Made by a program: the position numbers and the translations under genes. The notes below the pieces were generated by a model, which worked only from the letters and a program-made list of their open reading frames with translations, did no database searches and was not told where the DNA came from. From Nemopilema nomurai (lineage: Eukaryota; Cnidaria; Scyphozoa; Rhizostomeae; Rhizostomatidae), in contig ML133375.1 in the NCBI GenBank assembly GCA_003864495.1, forward strand, positions 315,860 through 379,859: 64,000 bases of DNA. The letters run 5' to 3'. This document shows, piece after piece, positions 34,806-48,398 of the stretch. Numbering within the stretch: position 1 is the first letter of the stretch; every line of letters starts with the position of its first letter.

Positions 34806-37261
34806 TCTTACACAGTACCAAGCGTAACGTTGGATTTTGAATATTTATATCATAGGCTCTCGTTACAAAATCATCCTTAGACTTATTATAAGGTTGTTGT
34901 TAGATAAAAGTCAATTGCTCAAGCGATGTACTGTATGACCTCCTGATAAACTACCGAAAAAGGGGCCTTGTTAGCGTATCTACTTGGCTAAGTTTAAGGG
35001 TACTAAGTATGTGTGGAAATTTCTTACTTTATATGCTCTTGGTTTGTATGGAGAGTCTTTGAATTTAATCTTCTTGTTTCTAACAAAAATGTAACTTAAC
35101 GTGTATTTGTTATGCATTTATATTTAAAAAGTTGTTAAAGTGTAAACGTTTCTCACCTTTTGCAAAGTCCCCATGTTGAAACTAGCGACCCCATCCACCA
35201 AAGGTGCTGCGAATGAGAACCACGAGGGATTCCCCTGGGTCCCTCATACCCGAGGAGCTTCAGTTCCGTTCATTTACTACTCCCTTAGATTCTGAGTGAA
35301 AGACATTCCTTTCTTCTGAATTTTCCCTAGATATTTGTGGCATTAGATTTTATGTTATTTGTTGTTTTGAAGCAAACCTACCTCTATCGCTTTTATTCGT
35401 CTTCCATTTGCTACGCAAAAATTGCAGAAAGTGCAGAAGTGGAAATGACAATTCCACAACTAATTTTCTACAGATTAAATTGGTTTTAGAAAGAAAAATG
35501 TAATGCTTATCTATATTAGTTCTATATGTGAAATAAATATTTTCATTTCATTTTCATCCACTTGAACTGAAAGGGCGACAAATATTTTGTGATCAACCAA
35601 AAATTGATAATATTATCGCGATTGGGCAAAAAAAGTCGAAACCCATAGCAGAGAGAAATTCCCCAATGCACCCTTGAAAGGTAGTTAACTTCAAGCACTA
35701 CATTATCAATTCAAACAAATAGGCCCTTTTCTCCTCCGCATTGTGTATTTAGCCTTGCGTGTGCCGTTTTCTACGTCACAACACATCATCATCAAAATGC
35801 TCGTGATCATGGTCAGTTTCACACTGTCAGCAATACTGTTGCGCAATAACTCTCCTGCCCATATGCATTAGGCCAAGGACTTTTATGGAGTATTGCATCA
35901 CATCGCTGTTTATTGTCACGCTGAATGATTGCCGTACTGTAAATAGCTGTATCGTATCTTGGTAAATATTTTCCGGACCGTATTTGCTTTTATCAGCTTT
36001 AAATATTGCTTTAAGAAACATTTTTGACTTTTAGACGTTTGTATTCATGACATGTATATTTTTCTCGGTCATAACAGTTTCCAGGCAAACTGCAGTAACT
36101 TGGTGTCAAAAATAATTTCCTGTCATTGATATATTTTCTTCTTAAAATTTTTTGGTTAAATAACAAGTAGTGTCTCATACTTATCAATTGTAGTCCTGTC
36201 AAAAAGCCTCGATCTTATGCTTTTCGATCAATCTAATTGGAAGCAAGCGACTCCCGAAAATATGCTTTGCCTTTAAATCAGCAGCTCTTTCATTTACTAA
36301 TATGAAATTCTGCCCTGCAGAGGTATGGGTGTATGAAAGAAGGAAATACCTCATGACCAAGATGGACCAAGATGGTATGTTAGGCAATATGTCTCCGAAC
36401 ATGCGACCAGATTAGTTTAGAAGCTAACCTGCCAAATATCTAAACAAAATCGTTAATAGCAGGTTTGAATGCAAACAACTTTCATGGCTCGATACGATTT
36501 GTGAGGCTTGCTCGCGTCATTTCTGTATACTCATTGCTTTTTGATGCAAAATAATGCAAAACTAAGCTGACTTCTTCTGAGAACCTAAAGCACTTTTAGT
36601 ACGCGAAAATTATCGTTTCGCTGTCTCACGCTATTTTGAAGCTTTGAAGCATGAACAAGTTAATTTTCATGGGTGCATTTAATGTCAGGAAGGTATAAAA
36701 TCATCTTGAGCACACAATTCAAGGAGTGGTTATGTTTATACTTGTTTTGATGAGCCTTCGTTTAATTTAAGCTTATTTTCTATAGAAGATCGTGTAATAG
36801 ATAAATCGTGTGTTAGTTAGTCATTAACTTTCCTGTGAAAAATTAGCCGAACTTAATGCGATTCGGCCCGGCATGTAAGAAGTAGAAAGGCATTAGAATT
36901 TTATGAACAGAACGGTGTGTTTTGTGTGTTGTTTTCCAAGTACCGCGGTTATCAGTAACAACCCCAAACCGAAGCTTAAAATCATACTTCGCAAGGAACT
37001 GAGGTTTTGATAAGATAAAAAAATGGCATTGTTTAAAATCATATAAAATTGAAGCTTCTGACGATGGTAGGCTCGTCTGGCAATGCACTTCCTTGTATCA
37101 GAATTCTTGGAAGTGAGGCAGAAAACTAGCGGGGCGGTCCCCATCGCGGTGCAAGAAGCCTTTGCATATAAATATCGTCGTGCAGTACGCTTGCCTCATT
37201 CTGTACGTTGGGACAACGCGGACTGTATACAATGTAAACACTGCTCAAAAGCAAATATCAA
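34806..37261. other. Intergenic region between the two GTPase genes
   Basis: About 2.4 kb with no supported exon. It includes the 3' UTR of gene A and the promoter of gene B. The short open frames have no recognisable content. Confidence 0.45.
35532..35537 (+). terminator. Candidate poly(A) signal of gene A
   Basis: AATAAA about 730 bp past the stop of gene A; a long 3' UTR would be needed, so this is tentative. Confidence 0.3.
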
Positions 37262-40200
37262 ATGAGAAAAACAGACATCGGCAAGGCAGCAATTCACCAA
37301 CTCGAGATGAGCAGGAGAACAGCTTCCAATGTTGTCATTCTTGGGCCAAGTGGTGTTGGAAAATCAGGTTCTTTTTGCTTTCCATTTTAATTTTTGTAAC
37401 TTTTTTAAGGACAGATCCTGGTGTAACCTATGATTTGGTGATATTTTTTTATAGATTTGATGAATTATTTTTAAAAGACTAATCCTAAAATTCTAAATGC
37501 AAACCTTTCATGGTTGCTCTATTTATGAAAAGATGAACAAATGTTTCGTGGTACGAAACTTCGCAATAGCATGAAACAGTGGAAAAATAATTTTTGCATA
37601 TTTAACTACCCTTCGCCCGACTCTTCACAGATTATGTACACTTCGGAAAATGACAAAAAAAAGAGAAATGCTTTGAGCATACTTGAATGTAGAATGAGTT
37701 ATGGAAAACAGTTTTCGAATTTATCGCTAGAGGAATGATACTTGATGTTAGATCATGTGCGCATTACGTCACTATAGAATCAGTTGCCAAACCGCTTCAC
37801 TTTTGGTGGAGCGCAGAGTTGTCATTGTCTCTTTCGAACGATTAACATAGACTGAAACAAATAGAGTCTTGCGGTGGGCAATTATGTGAGAAGATGCAAA
37901 ATACATTGCAACTGCTTTCAAAGAAAGGAAGTCGTTTGGGACCTCTGTGGCTTATTTGCCGGAAAATGTGACCTTTTCGATCGAAAACAATTGTAACTTG
38001 GGGACAAGATAATTCGCGGATGCAGGTTCTAAATGTAATGTTTATCGTAATGTCTTGTATCTCAATGTTTTCAAATAAAGCTAATATAACGAAAGGAAAG
38101 TTGAATGTATTCTCTTTGACAACAGGATAACTGTGTTAAATAAATTCTAACTAATTTTTTTAATTTTCAGCTATCAAGGTTTGGTTATTGAACAGGACAC
38201 TCCGAGGTAAAGAAAAGACACTTCGTCTTGTGGGACTTATTGTTGAATGTGTAGTTCGTACTCGTAGAAGAAAAGTATACGAGACAGAGTCCCTATGGGT
38301 CTTCAATACGTTCAAATTTGTCGTTCAATTCATTCAGTTTCATGCACTTGCTCAAAGTGCATTATGTAGCAGGTATTGAAGACTAGGGGCGTCCCATATT
38401 GGTTTGCATGCCTTAGAAGTGCACAAAGCCTTTGTCAAAGTGGTAAAGAGATCAAATCAGGCCGCATGTTTGGCGCCATGTTGCCTAGCAACATTGTCAC
38501 GAGGCATTTCCTTCTTGCATACAGGCTGCCAGGCATGCATTCATATTGACAAATGAGTGAGCTATCAATCCAAAGCCACTGGGCTTGCGGCTAGCTTTTG
38601 CCATGCCAAGTTATTCATAAACGTCAAAACGATGTGCTTAATAAGCGTCTTACTGCTGCTGCTTATTAGAATTAAGCCACTTTAAATCATAGAATGTAAA
38701 TGTACTCTTGTGGGCTAATTGCACCACAATTAACCTAAAGGTACTCTTTTGGTAATCCCCTAATTGCAAGAAATTATGATCATATCCATTGCGTGGTATA
38801 TCCAAAAGTGCCATTGTGTGTCATATTGAATGCAAGTGGAACAGAATCTACTGTATATGCTTCTCATTACTTCAAAACATTTTCAACAACAATTGTCATG
38901 CTACGGGCGTTCCAACAATGGCAGAGGTTGGTTTTGTGGTCTTGTTGAATGCGGAAGTATCGATGTTTTTATGTTCCTGTTTCAGCACTGGCGTTGTACC
39001 AGAAGTCTGCTTATTCAGAAATTTATTTGGAAATGGAAACCATCCTTTTGGTGCCAACGCCCTATTCTCCATCCACGTTAGGAAAATTGTCCTCACAGAT
39101 CTCTCGCAGGTTTATCACCCGTGATGATACGTTAATTGTTGTTAATAAGAGAAAAAACTTTTGTAAAAAAGCGACTTTATATCAATACTCTCGATCAAGG
39201 ATTATTAGCTATGTATGTAAAATTCCACGCACGCGTTGCAAGCTATAAACGGCCAGCTTCATTTTCCTTAGACTTGAAAGTATTGATGAATAAAAATCAG
39301 CTTTTGTGTTGCTATCATGACTGCTTCACATCCTCCTACTCATTTTGGTAGATCAGACCATCGACACAAAGTTGACAGTTGACGGTAACCAACATTCCAT
39401 TTGCATCACAACAGAACAGGTAAGACCATCAGTTTTAGAATGTTTGCACAAAGCGTGGTTAGTTACAACGCGGAAAATCGAATCATCTATGAAATATTAT
39501 GTCACTATTCGAAAAGGGCAAATAGATTATGATGAAAGTAAAGTCCACCATGCCAACAATGTTGGTTCGTTAAAATCGAAGTTGTTATATTTGGAGATAT
39601 ATCTCTAAGGCACTTTATCAATTCTATCAGTTATAAATTAGCGATTTATTTTGATAGCTTAATTTCCAAGCAAACTCTCAAAATGTCAATTAGAATATAT
39701 AGGTTGCCTAACGAAATGTTTAGGTTCTGAGACTAGCTCTCATTAATTAGCCTCCTTTTTAAATTTTTTAAAATCCCTCCTTTACTTTTTATTCATTTCA
39801 ATCTGACACCTTCCTACAATGGTTAAAAATGTCAACATCAAAATAAGTGGCATTCATTCTAGTCAGCCTGAAATAGCCCAAATGTATTGGTAACACCAGT
39901 CTTATATCAAGTCTTATGAATTCCCTTCCTTGCTTCCGCACAGGAAGAATTCGTCGCCATGAGGGAGCAATACATGAAGCAAGGAGATGGTTTCATTTTC
40001 CTTTACTCGATAACCGATTTCAACAGCTTCGTTTCCCTGAGCGGCCAATTGCAAACATTTTACAGGTCATGTGGTCAGTATACTAAACCCATTATGCTTG
40101 TTGGCAATAAACTGGATCTGCGCGATCAGAGGAAAGTTAGCCGCAGGGCAGGCGCATCACTTGCGCAAGTACTGGATTGTAATTTTATGGAAGTCTCAGC

Positions 40201-40273
40201 AGAGAGTGGCGAAAATGTCAGAGAAATGATGGCTGTTATGGTAAAGCAAATTGCGAACGCAAATAAAAAGTGA
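37262..40273 (+). CDS. Divergent Ras/Rit-like GTPase paralog with degenerate motifs (gene B)
   Basis: Exons 37262-37367, 38171-38206, 39352-39419 and 39944-40273 encode 179 residues. All three intron positions and phases equal those of gene A 2.5 kb upstream. P-loop GPSGVGKS (28-35) has Ser where Ras has Gly12. Joining exons 2 and 3 gives RDQTID, which aligns with DPTIED and keeps Thr35. Switch II reads ICITTEQEEF in place of DTAGQEEF, so the Mg-linked Asp57 and Gly60 are lost and one residue is missing. The fourth exon is well kept: MREQYMKQGDGFIFLYSI, NKLD and EVSAE. It ends in NANKK with no CAAX. The first donor (gttctt) is weak. A pseudo-GTPase or an altered switch is likely; a decaying copy is the alternative, although all frames are open. 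Confidence 0.72.
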
Positions 40274-41110
40274 CAGGGAGGAAATTTAATCCAGGCCACT
40301 TGCAGAAATAAAATGAAATTGAAAGGGAAGCTTCAATAAAAGAATCAGAAAATTGCCTGAAAATGTAGTGGAATAAATGAATAGTTGTCTATTTACACTG
40401 CTCAAAGCAAAGCAGTCGGATGTATATCAAACAAGGGTGTAGTTACGGAGAGTATCATTTGATAGAATGTAGAGATTACATACCTTGACATCTAAGATTG
40501 ATCGTGAAGAAAGCACGTACGCAAGAAAAACATTATCATATTTCGTAGAAGTTCTAAAAAGTAGTAGCGTATATGATATCATAATAGAGGTTTTGTAATA
40601 CACGGCATTCATAGATACAATATTGAAAAATTTTTGCTACACAATGCAGCGCAGGTCAGTGTTTTTTATTAAGCTAAACTCAAAGACTAAAAAAATATTA
40701 CAGTCAATCCATCACAAATTATTTGGAGGTTTGTCGAGCCAATTGTTGTTACTGCGTGGAAACCGTTTATCAAATAACTTTTTAAATCATACATGGACGA
40801 TTACAAACGTTTAATGTGAGGTTACATGAGTACTAAAAATAATTCTAGTAGTGAAGACTGGACTTTCCGACAATTGACTTTAATGTTTTTACAACTGAAG
40901 GTTTATGTCTTACCATTAAACACACCTTGACGGTAACGATATCCAGTTGATGAGAAAAAGAAAGCTAATTGGTTATAGAATTACACAATACCTTCCTAAA
41001 TGAGAAAGCTAATTGGTTATAGAATTACACAGTATTTTTCGAAATATAAATTTGATTGGGGTAAGCATTAGCTGTCTATAATGATAATCGCACAGAAAGG
41101 CGACTGTCAC
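40274..41110. other. Convergent intergenic region (gene B / PINCH)
   Basis: Contains both 3' UTRs. A 44-bp direct repeat containing gaaagctaattggttatag lies at about 40960-41030. Nothing else is supported. Confidence 0.5.
40335..40340 (+). terminator. Candidate poly(A) signal of gene B
   Basis: AATAAA 62 bp after the stop, with another AATAAA about 30 bp earlier. Both sit at a normal distance for a short 3' UTR. Confidence 0.5.
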
Positions 41111-44100
41111 TTATCGATTGGCAGATTCGGCTTTCCTCAATCTTTTGCGTAGCTCACGCGGAAGTTTCTCATGGCATTTCAAGCAAAGGGGCTTCATGTC
41201 AAATTCATGAAACTTGCTCCTAAAAATGAGATGACAGGATTTTTTTATATATGCTCATCTAACAATTACAACATAAAATACAAAGATGCCACAGGGAGTA
41301 CACAACAGCCCCGTGACATTTAATAATCAACAATGAACTTGAAGCCAGTCTCAAAATGGGTGTCAGGCAAGATAGATTAGGAGTTTCTACTAGGGAAACA
41401 ACTAGGGTAACAACAGGCCTGTTTGAATTGATTAAGCTTTTATAAAATCGTTTCAAGTTAAATCAGTTTGAAAGAATAGACTCTAGGCCGACGTGCCTGT
41501 AATGTTATGAATAGATGAAAGTTTCACGTAAAAGAAGAAAAATCGATTACTACAGGTAGAGCCTTCCTACAGTTAAAGCCAATTTAGACAATTGCCAGCA
41601 ATTTAGAATTGTTTCGATGAAGGAGTCTCTTTTGAAGCTGAAGATAATTAGTTATATGAGAATGTAAATATTTCACCAGTTTTTGCATACTTAAAGTACT
41701 TTTTCGTCCGATACTCCTCAGAGTATGCAAACGTCGGAAAATAACTGAAAGCTGACAGAATAAATAGCCAGATGCGGATCGAAAGTAACGCTGATTGGTC
41801 AATTATAACCAATCTCGCGCTCTGCTTATCACCCTCTAGTGTTTTCGATCCACATTTGGCTATTTATTCTGTCAGCTCTTGGTTATTTTTCGACATTTGT
41901 ATACACTGAGGAGTGTTGGACGAAAAAGTACTTTAAGTATGCAAAAACTAGTTCCGCTTTTTATTGCAATTGTGAAGTTTTGTACCGCAAATCACTTGTT
42001 CAAAAATTTCACTCTGTCTCTGCAAATCGACTATAATTAGAGTAAAGCGGACGTATTATTCGGAGTGAAAATAATTCTTAAACAAAACATATAACAAAAG
42101 TGGCAGTAAAACAAAAGCAATACTTACTTCAGAGTAAGTTTGACATTGCAACCCCAGCAAGCAAAATGCTGTACGCAATAGCATTTATTCAGAGCGGTTA
42201 CCACTAAAAGAGAAAAACCCACACCTTAAATTCGGGCAAGCATAAAAGGGATTAAGAAATCTTAAAAATATTTGGTATAAACGTAACAAAAAATATTTCA
42301 CTTTCATTTCACCTGTTACACAATGGCTCATTAACAATGTAGATAGTAAAACCAATTTTACTTTCAATCTGCTTTTTCCATCCATTTCTGTTTTGGTGCT
42401 CATGGCACTTTTCTAATAACTATGCACTTAAAACGAACAACTTCTAAAATATCTTATATTTCATTAATCTGCAGAATTTTCCAGGGATTTGTAGAAGACA
42501 CGACCTTAAAAAGTAAGGCACCTAACCGGCTTACATCATAATTGCCTAAATTGATCTGTGGTATTGAACAACTTTTTTGTAAAGTTCTTTTTCAATAGGT
42601 TTTCTCTAAACAAAAATATAATGGAAAAATGTTGAGAGGCTCACCGTCACGTGCAATGGCACGGTTGCAAATGAAGCAGATGTCACCAAACAGCTGAAAA
42701 AATTACAAAGTAAATATAATGTACAAATACACATAACATACAATAATTTTTAAAGTAATTATAGGATTGCCTCTAATTATAGGGGCAGCTTTGACTATTT
42801 GCCAACAAGAATTAAGTATCATGGATCTGCTACCAAAGTTATTATAAAAATATCAGCAAAAGATAGCCTTGAGTCAGGCCTCTCTGTTCAAGGCGCGCGA
42901 TCACGCCCGCTGTCACGCCCACGCGCTTTGGCACGCTCCTGTCGTTGCTGAGACGCACAATAAATCACGCGCCTGGTTTATAAGCACCCTTTAAATCGCG
43001 CTCCTTGTTAATTATTATATACAAAGAGCCTTGTGGATTCAAAATTGATTGATATCTAAATAAACCGTTGCTTCTTTCAATCCCTCTTTCGAGGAAATTG
43101 TTATTGCGATGTTAAAAGAAACACCTCTTGGATATATTTCCAGTCAATAACCAACAACCACTGACAAATACAACAATAATGTGTTAATTTTTTTGCTTTT
43201 AGTGTTCTATTAAGTAATTTGTTTACAGATTTCTTGCTACAAAGTATTTACATGCGAAAACATGCCGTTTGTGCCTACTTTAACACGAATTTATTGTTTT
43301 GCTAAAATCTTCTAAGGCACGCGTTTGAGCACGCGCCCACTAAAATACTAACGGAGAGGCTTGCCTTGAGTGCTTGTATCAAATAGGCATTTATTGTAAA
43401 TTAACAACCTACCTCATTGAAATGAGTTTCACAGTATGCCAGACCGTTTCTCTCGTAATGTCTGTGACCATAAAATGGCTTCTCGCATTGCGCACAACAA
43501 AAGTGCTACAAAGAATTGGACACAATTAGGGTTTAAAAACAGATATAGTAGGATTCAGAAGAAGTACAGCCCAGCCTTTTCAGGTTTACTTTGAGCAATG
43601 ATTCCCAGCCAACAGTTGTTTCGTAGTTGACTTATTGCTAATAGTTGCATCAGAATATCTCTGACAACAGAAAATTACAAAAAATTCTAAAAACTTTTAA
43701 ATATCCAGCAAAACTTTTGACTAATGACTTGTTTAGTTGCCAAATAAAAATAAAAAATGTGTTCTGTGCCTTTGGTTTCTTTGATCTTCCTTTGGCCCTA
43801 GTTGTTTCTAAATGCAAATCAATTGCAATGCAGATGATACACAGACTGGTAAGTAAATTGTTGAACCAAATGTATAACAAGAAGAATATGCAAATGAGAG
43901 ACAAACCTCAACATGCCATTGTTTGCCAAGTGCATTAACCACACGGTCTTCCACAGGCCGTCTTAAAAACAAAACCAGGTGTCAAACACAGACTAGTTAT
44001 CCATTTTTTTTGTTCAAAACTCAGTTACATTGATCATCCATTATTAACAAAATATTTGCCACTGGTAACATTGAACAAGTTTATCTGAACATGACCAATT

Positions 44101-47100
44101 TGCAAGACAAGTTTTACAATTGCCAAAACTTCATTTTTTCTTCTTTTAAATCAAGATCATTTAGAAATGACAAATTCAAATTGGAAGTAACAACTGAGAA
44201 AGTGGAAAAACCAAATACCTGCAGGAGCCACATATTGGAGTTCCCATCTTGTCATGGCATCGTAAACAGTACAATTCGTTGTTCTTTTTCCTACAGTTGA
44301 CATCCAGCTCTTTGCTGTGCGAAAAAAGTATATCCAATGTTGAATTATCCGGAAATAATTAAATCAGTATAAAGTGACAAAAAAGTGTTCAGAGCTGATG
44401 AAAAATATTCCAGGTCATTAACTTACATAGCAAATTATTTTGTTTTTGCTGATATTTCACTCAAAAATGATTATTTCATGATGCACAATATACTTTTAGA
44501 AAGTATTGGTAATGCAATGCAAAATTTTTGGTGATACATCACATAGCAATGGGAAAGCAGTAATTGCTATACATTCTAGCATAACTTTGACTAGATGGTG
44601 TTTTTTATAGAATTGTGATATGTAGAATTATAAAAGTCATAACATATTAGAGAAAATAATTCTAACATATCAGTTATATTCAAGGAACATCGTAAAGCTA
44701 CAAAAAGAATAACAACAAAGATTAACTTACTTGCAGGAATAGCAGTTGTAATGCCAAGGGTGGACTGGCTCACCCATGTACATTATATGGCCTCCTTCCT
44801 CAATGTAGGTACTGCAAAAAAGAAATAAGCCTGATCAGCCAAAACTAGTGATTTATGACAAAATCTTTCACAAAACAGCATCAAGTAACTATAAGCATTT
44901 AGAAAGGAGACAAAGCTACCAGACAACAATACTTTGGTTTTGTGTATCAAAATCTTGTAATAGAACTATGTAAGTAATAACCTTGAATATCAAAATGTCA
45001 AATGTTGTTAGACTTCTTTTACAAGTAATTAAGTCTCAAAATATCACACTTGTTACTCCATTTTCATAACACGAGCTATTAAAAATGCATTGGAGTTTCA
45101 CATATCAACAAATGCACTGTTTGAAGACAACAAACCACAACAGATCATCACAAAAAAATTTGAGAGAACAAGGGCGCAAGACTTACTGGCAACGATTACA
45201 GAGATATCTTCCACCTTGAGGGAAAAAAAGAAAACTTTAAGTTTGCAACCTTGCAATTGAAACTAGAATGGTATAAAAATGGTTTTAGATAACAAAAAGA
45301 GCTATTTAGAAATATAAATGATTAAAAAATGAATAGTTAAAATCTATAAATGAATGACCTAAAATGGAATATGAATTATAAATAATGAAAATAGACTCAG
45401 AAAACACCATCCTGATTAAATTGATAACAAACAAAATACCCTTAGCCTTTTCAGCTGCATGACATCTTTTGCAGAGTGCCCTGTAAAATGAATAGTAATT
45501 CATGAAAGATGCAAGGGAGTTAATTTTTAAGCTTCAGGGTAAAATAATTTGGACAGTGATAGATGAAGTTTCAAAGATATAAAAACTAAGGATTCTGTAA
45601 AATGCAAAGAATTAATTAATTATCTCTCAGAAAAAAAAGGAAAATTTATTGCAGAAGCCTAGCAAATTAACAGCTTTATAGTAACATTAAATATAAACAT
45701 CAACTTGAACAGATATGCTTCATGTTACACTGTGTGAGACAAATTTTGCAAAACTATATGTTAAATTCAAGGCATGTGTCTTTCAATTGAATAGAATCAT
45801 TGCAGATTATCAGGCTCTGCAATAGTAAATTATCTGGATTTTTAAATGAGCTTGGTTAAGAAAGTAGAACCAGAAACTGGGTCAATGATTTTAATGATTA
45901 TTGATTAAAAACAGCCAATTCAATCTGCATATTCAATTGAAATATTATAGCTGGTTTTACCTACCTACTTATATTTTGTCACATAAATTGATATTTCTTG
46001 GGCACAGCAGTATCAAAATATCATCTAAAATATGTCTTATCCACTTTTAAAGATGCATCCTGAATGAAATTGTTGAAATGTGTGCTACATACATGTCTAC
46101 CAAATTAAGTTGCAAACTTTGTATGAAATAACTAACCTTCCTGCATTTTTTATGAAGCCAGTGTCAGCAAGTGGATCTTTGCATAGTTCACACCTGAAGC
46201 AATCAGGATGCCAATTTGCATGCATTGCCTTTATAACTCTCCCAATAACATACTCTCCTATTTGAAAAATTATGGACAAAACATCAAAAGCTATGATCTA
46301 AAATTTTCAGATGGAAAATGAAGGTTACTCGGTATATGACATTAAGTGTTTTATGTCATATGGGCAGAAGTATTAAATATCAAGCTTTGATCAGCAACTT
46401 AGAATAGTCACATTTGACATATATACTACACACATTGTTATAGAAAATTATGTCATTAAATCGTACTTTTGTAGACTCAATGTCAAAAGATTTCGGATTA
46501 ATCTCAAACAATACTTTAAGTTATACATGATATTAATGGATAACAGTGTTGGTTGGCATAAGAATTCATATTTAAATTATGAATGATAGAAATGTCTTCA
46601 AATCATAGAAAATACATACCACAGCTGTTACAACATGGAGCATACAGTTGTTGGAAGTCATATTCACAGTACTGTCTTCCATCATACTGAAACATTTATG
46701 GAAACAATTAATATATAATGTCAACAAGAATTTTCGTACAGTTTTGCATAAACATTAATTAGCCTGGCAGACAGTTGGATACTTGAAATAAAGTCATTAC
46801 TTAAAGTCACATACATAATTGCATACTCACAAAATTCATGATTCTAACAAATCTATTAACTAATCAAAGTTAATCGAAACTAGATTCTATCAATAGACAA
46901 GCAAAAAAACAACTCTAAAACGTACCTCATAAAAAAGGCCATTTTCAAATGGGCGAAAACACTGTGCACATCTAGAAAAATTATCAATGAAGGGGAAAAT
47001 TGGGCATATGATACTGTCACTTGTATAAGCTTCATACCAACAACAACCATTCAAGACAAAAACACTAACAAAAGCATATAGGTTGGGGTCATTACTGTTC

Positions 47101-47438
47101 GGAAACAACAAGATGATTATCAGCAGTAGACCATTTTATGCATAGATCATACTAGAAACATTTTTTAGGAAGTCGAATGTTTCATTTATATCTTATTCCT
47201 CAATTAAATAATTATCAATCAAAATGACAAATAGTCGACAACAAAAATCAAACGGACCTCTACCAAAAGATGGCCTAATTTCAGTAATCAAAACATTGGA
47301 CCATTCCGATACTAACTTTACTTACACAAAACACTTTTCATGGTAAACTTGCCCACTGGTATTAACCATCCTTTCTTCTTCACTGAAAGCATCGTGGCAA
47401 ACGAAGCATAATGCTTCACCGCCTCTGAAACCTGGCAT
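41111..47438 (-). CDS. LIMS1: PINCH, five-LIM-domain focal adhesion adaptor (LIMS1/2 homolog)
   Basis: Thirteen exons: 47326-47438, 46926-46971, 46620-46686, 46137-46257, 45440-45480, 45187-45214, 44731-44811, 44219-44314, 43907-43961, 43413-43505, 42645-42693, 42128-42203, 41111-41219. They encode 324 residues (human LIMS1 325), colinear from end to end. PINCH binds integrin-linked kinase through LIM1 and, with parvin, forms the IPP complex that couples integrins to actin. Visible landmarks are [18 protein letters not shown] (LIM1), [13 protein letters not shown] and [10 protein letters not shown] (LIM2), [10 protein letters not shown] (LIM3), GKQWHVEHF with [20 protein letters not shown] (LIM4), and [13 protein letters not shown] with [10 protein letters not shown] (LIM5), then a basic tail. 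The start Met is the first in-frame ATG in exon 1. Some exons are very short (28, 41 and 46 nt). The symbol follows the vertebrate paralog; invertebrates have one PINCH gene. Confidence 0.95.
41674..41953. mobile_element. Foldback element: about 111-bp inverted repeat arms in PINCH intron 12
   Basis: Left arm 41674-41784 and right arm 41843-41953 are near reverse complements; for example aaagtactttttcgtcc pairs with ggacgaaaaagtacttt, and ctgacagaataaatagcca with tggctatttattctgtcag. The loop is about 58 bp. There is no coding sequence; open frames on the two arms resemble each other only because of the symmetry. It is consistent with a MITE or foldback transposon. Confidence 0.85.
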
Positions 47439-48398
47439 CTTGAATCCAACTGTCTCTCTCTACCAAGTTTTCAATTTTGGTAGGCCTAATTTGTTACGGA
47501 AACCTCTCCCAAATGAAAAATTTCACGTCAGCCCCCCGTTTCAATAGTTGTAATTGGCTGTAGGAAACTAATAATGAAGGGGGTCACACATCATGTTGTC
47601 ACAACTGTCCCGCCTTCCATTGTCGTGCATTCCTGTTGTATTCTAGAACAAAGCCTCCCATAGAGAAGCTGCAAAGCCCGGCATTTTATCAATGATCAAC
47701 ATGGCTGTTGACATTTTTCACGCTGGAAACGCAAAAGTAGCAGTAGTGAAGTAAAGCAGATCAGATTTATTTGATTCTCTCCCTAAAAAAGTAGAAATTG
47801 TGCAAGCAGAAATGAAATATTTACCAAGGAAAAAATTAGAGGCCTCATCTCTTTGTTATTTACATAATGTTTCATTCTTAAAATGGGTCCAACAACAGGC
47901 ATGTAAAGTAAAAGTAAATTATTGGTTTAGCATTGAGAGCATTCATGTAAACAAGAATTTCTGCTCGTTGTGCATTCAGCACACAACTTTTTTCATATTA
48001 TCAGGTGTACAGAATGCGAAAGAATAAAATTGCCTCCCCCTCCCCCAATTATTTCCGCCCCCAATTATTTACCAGGCACAAAGCCGAAATTCGAAAGCAG
48101 AGCTGGTAGCCTCGTTCACAGGAAATTTTCTCTGGCAAGAGGTTGGCGGGAATTTAAACTCTGGTGTAGTTCGTGTTCTTGTGTTCAACGAGGAAAGGGA
48201 GCTTGCCAGACCTCCAAAGGCTCGGTAATTTTTACTTTCACCTCGTAGTAATATTGCATTGTCTTTGTTTAAGCACTTCTTCTCTTCGTAGAGTATAGAA
48301 TGTACTTGCAGGCAATTTCTTGCTATGTCAAGTGAAATTACTCCATTTACCAAGTGAAAATGTTCATTTTTTACTTATAGGTGTTTAACAAAACAAGT
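47439..48398. promoter_or_regulatory. Divergent intergenic region between PINCH and SRBD1
   Basis: Start codons are 960 bp apart on opposite strands. The SRBD1 side probably contains a noncoding first exon, because the coding start lies 18 nt after an acceptor (ttacttatag at 48371-48380). A usable donor (gtaatt) is near 48226. No TATA box was recognised. Confidence 0.45.

Noticed and set aside
41584..42036. Two open frames with similar peptides on opposite strands
   Set aside because: The similarity comes from the inverted repeat arms of the foldback element, not from duplicated genes.
47800..48248. Plus-strand frames just upstream of SRBD1 as its N-terminal coding exon
   Set aside because: No similarity to SRBD1 N-termini and no donor that joins in frame could be confirmed; kept as probable 5' UTR sequence.
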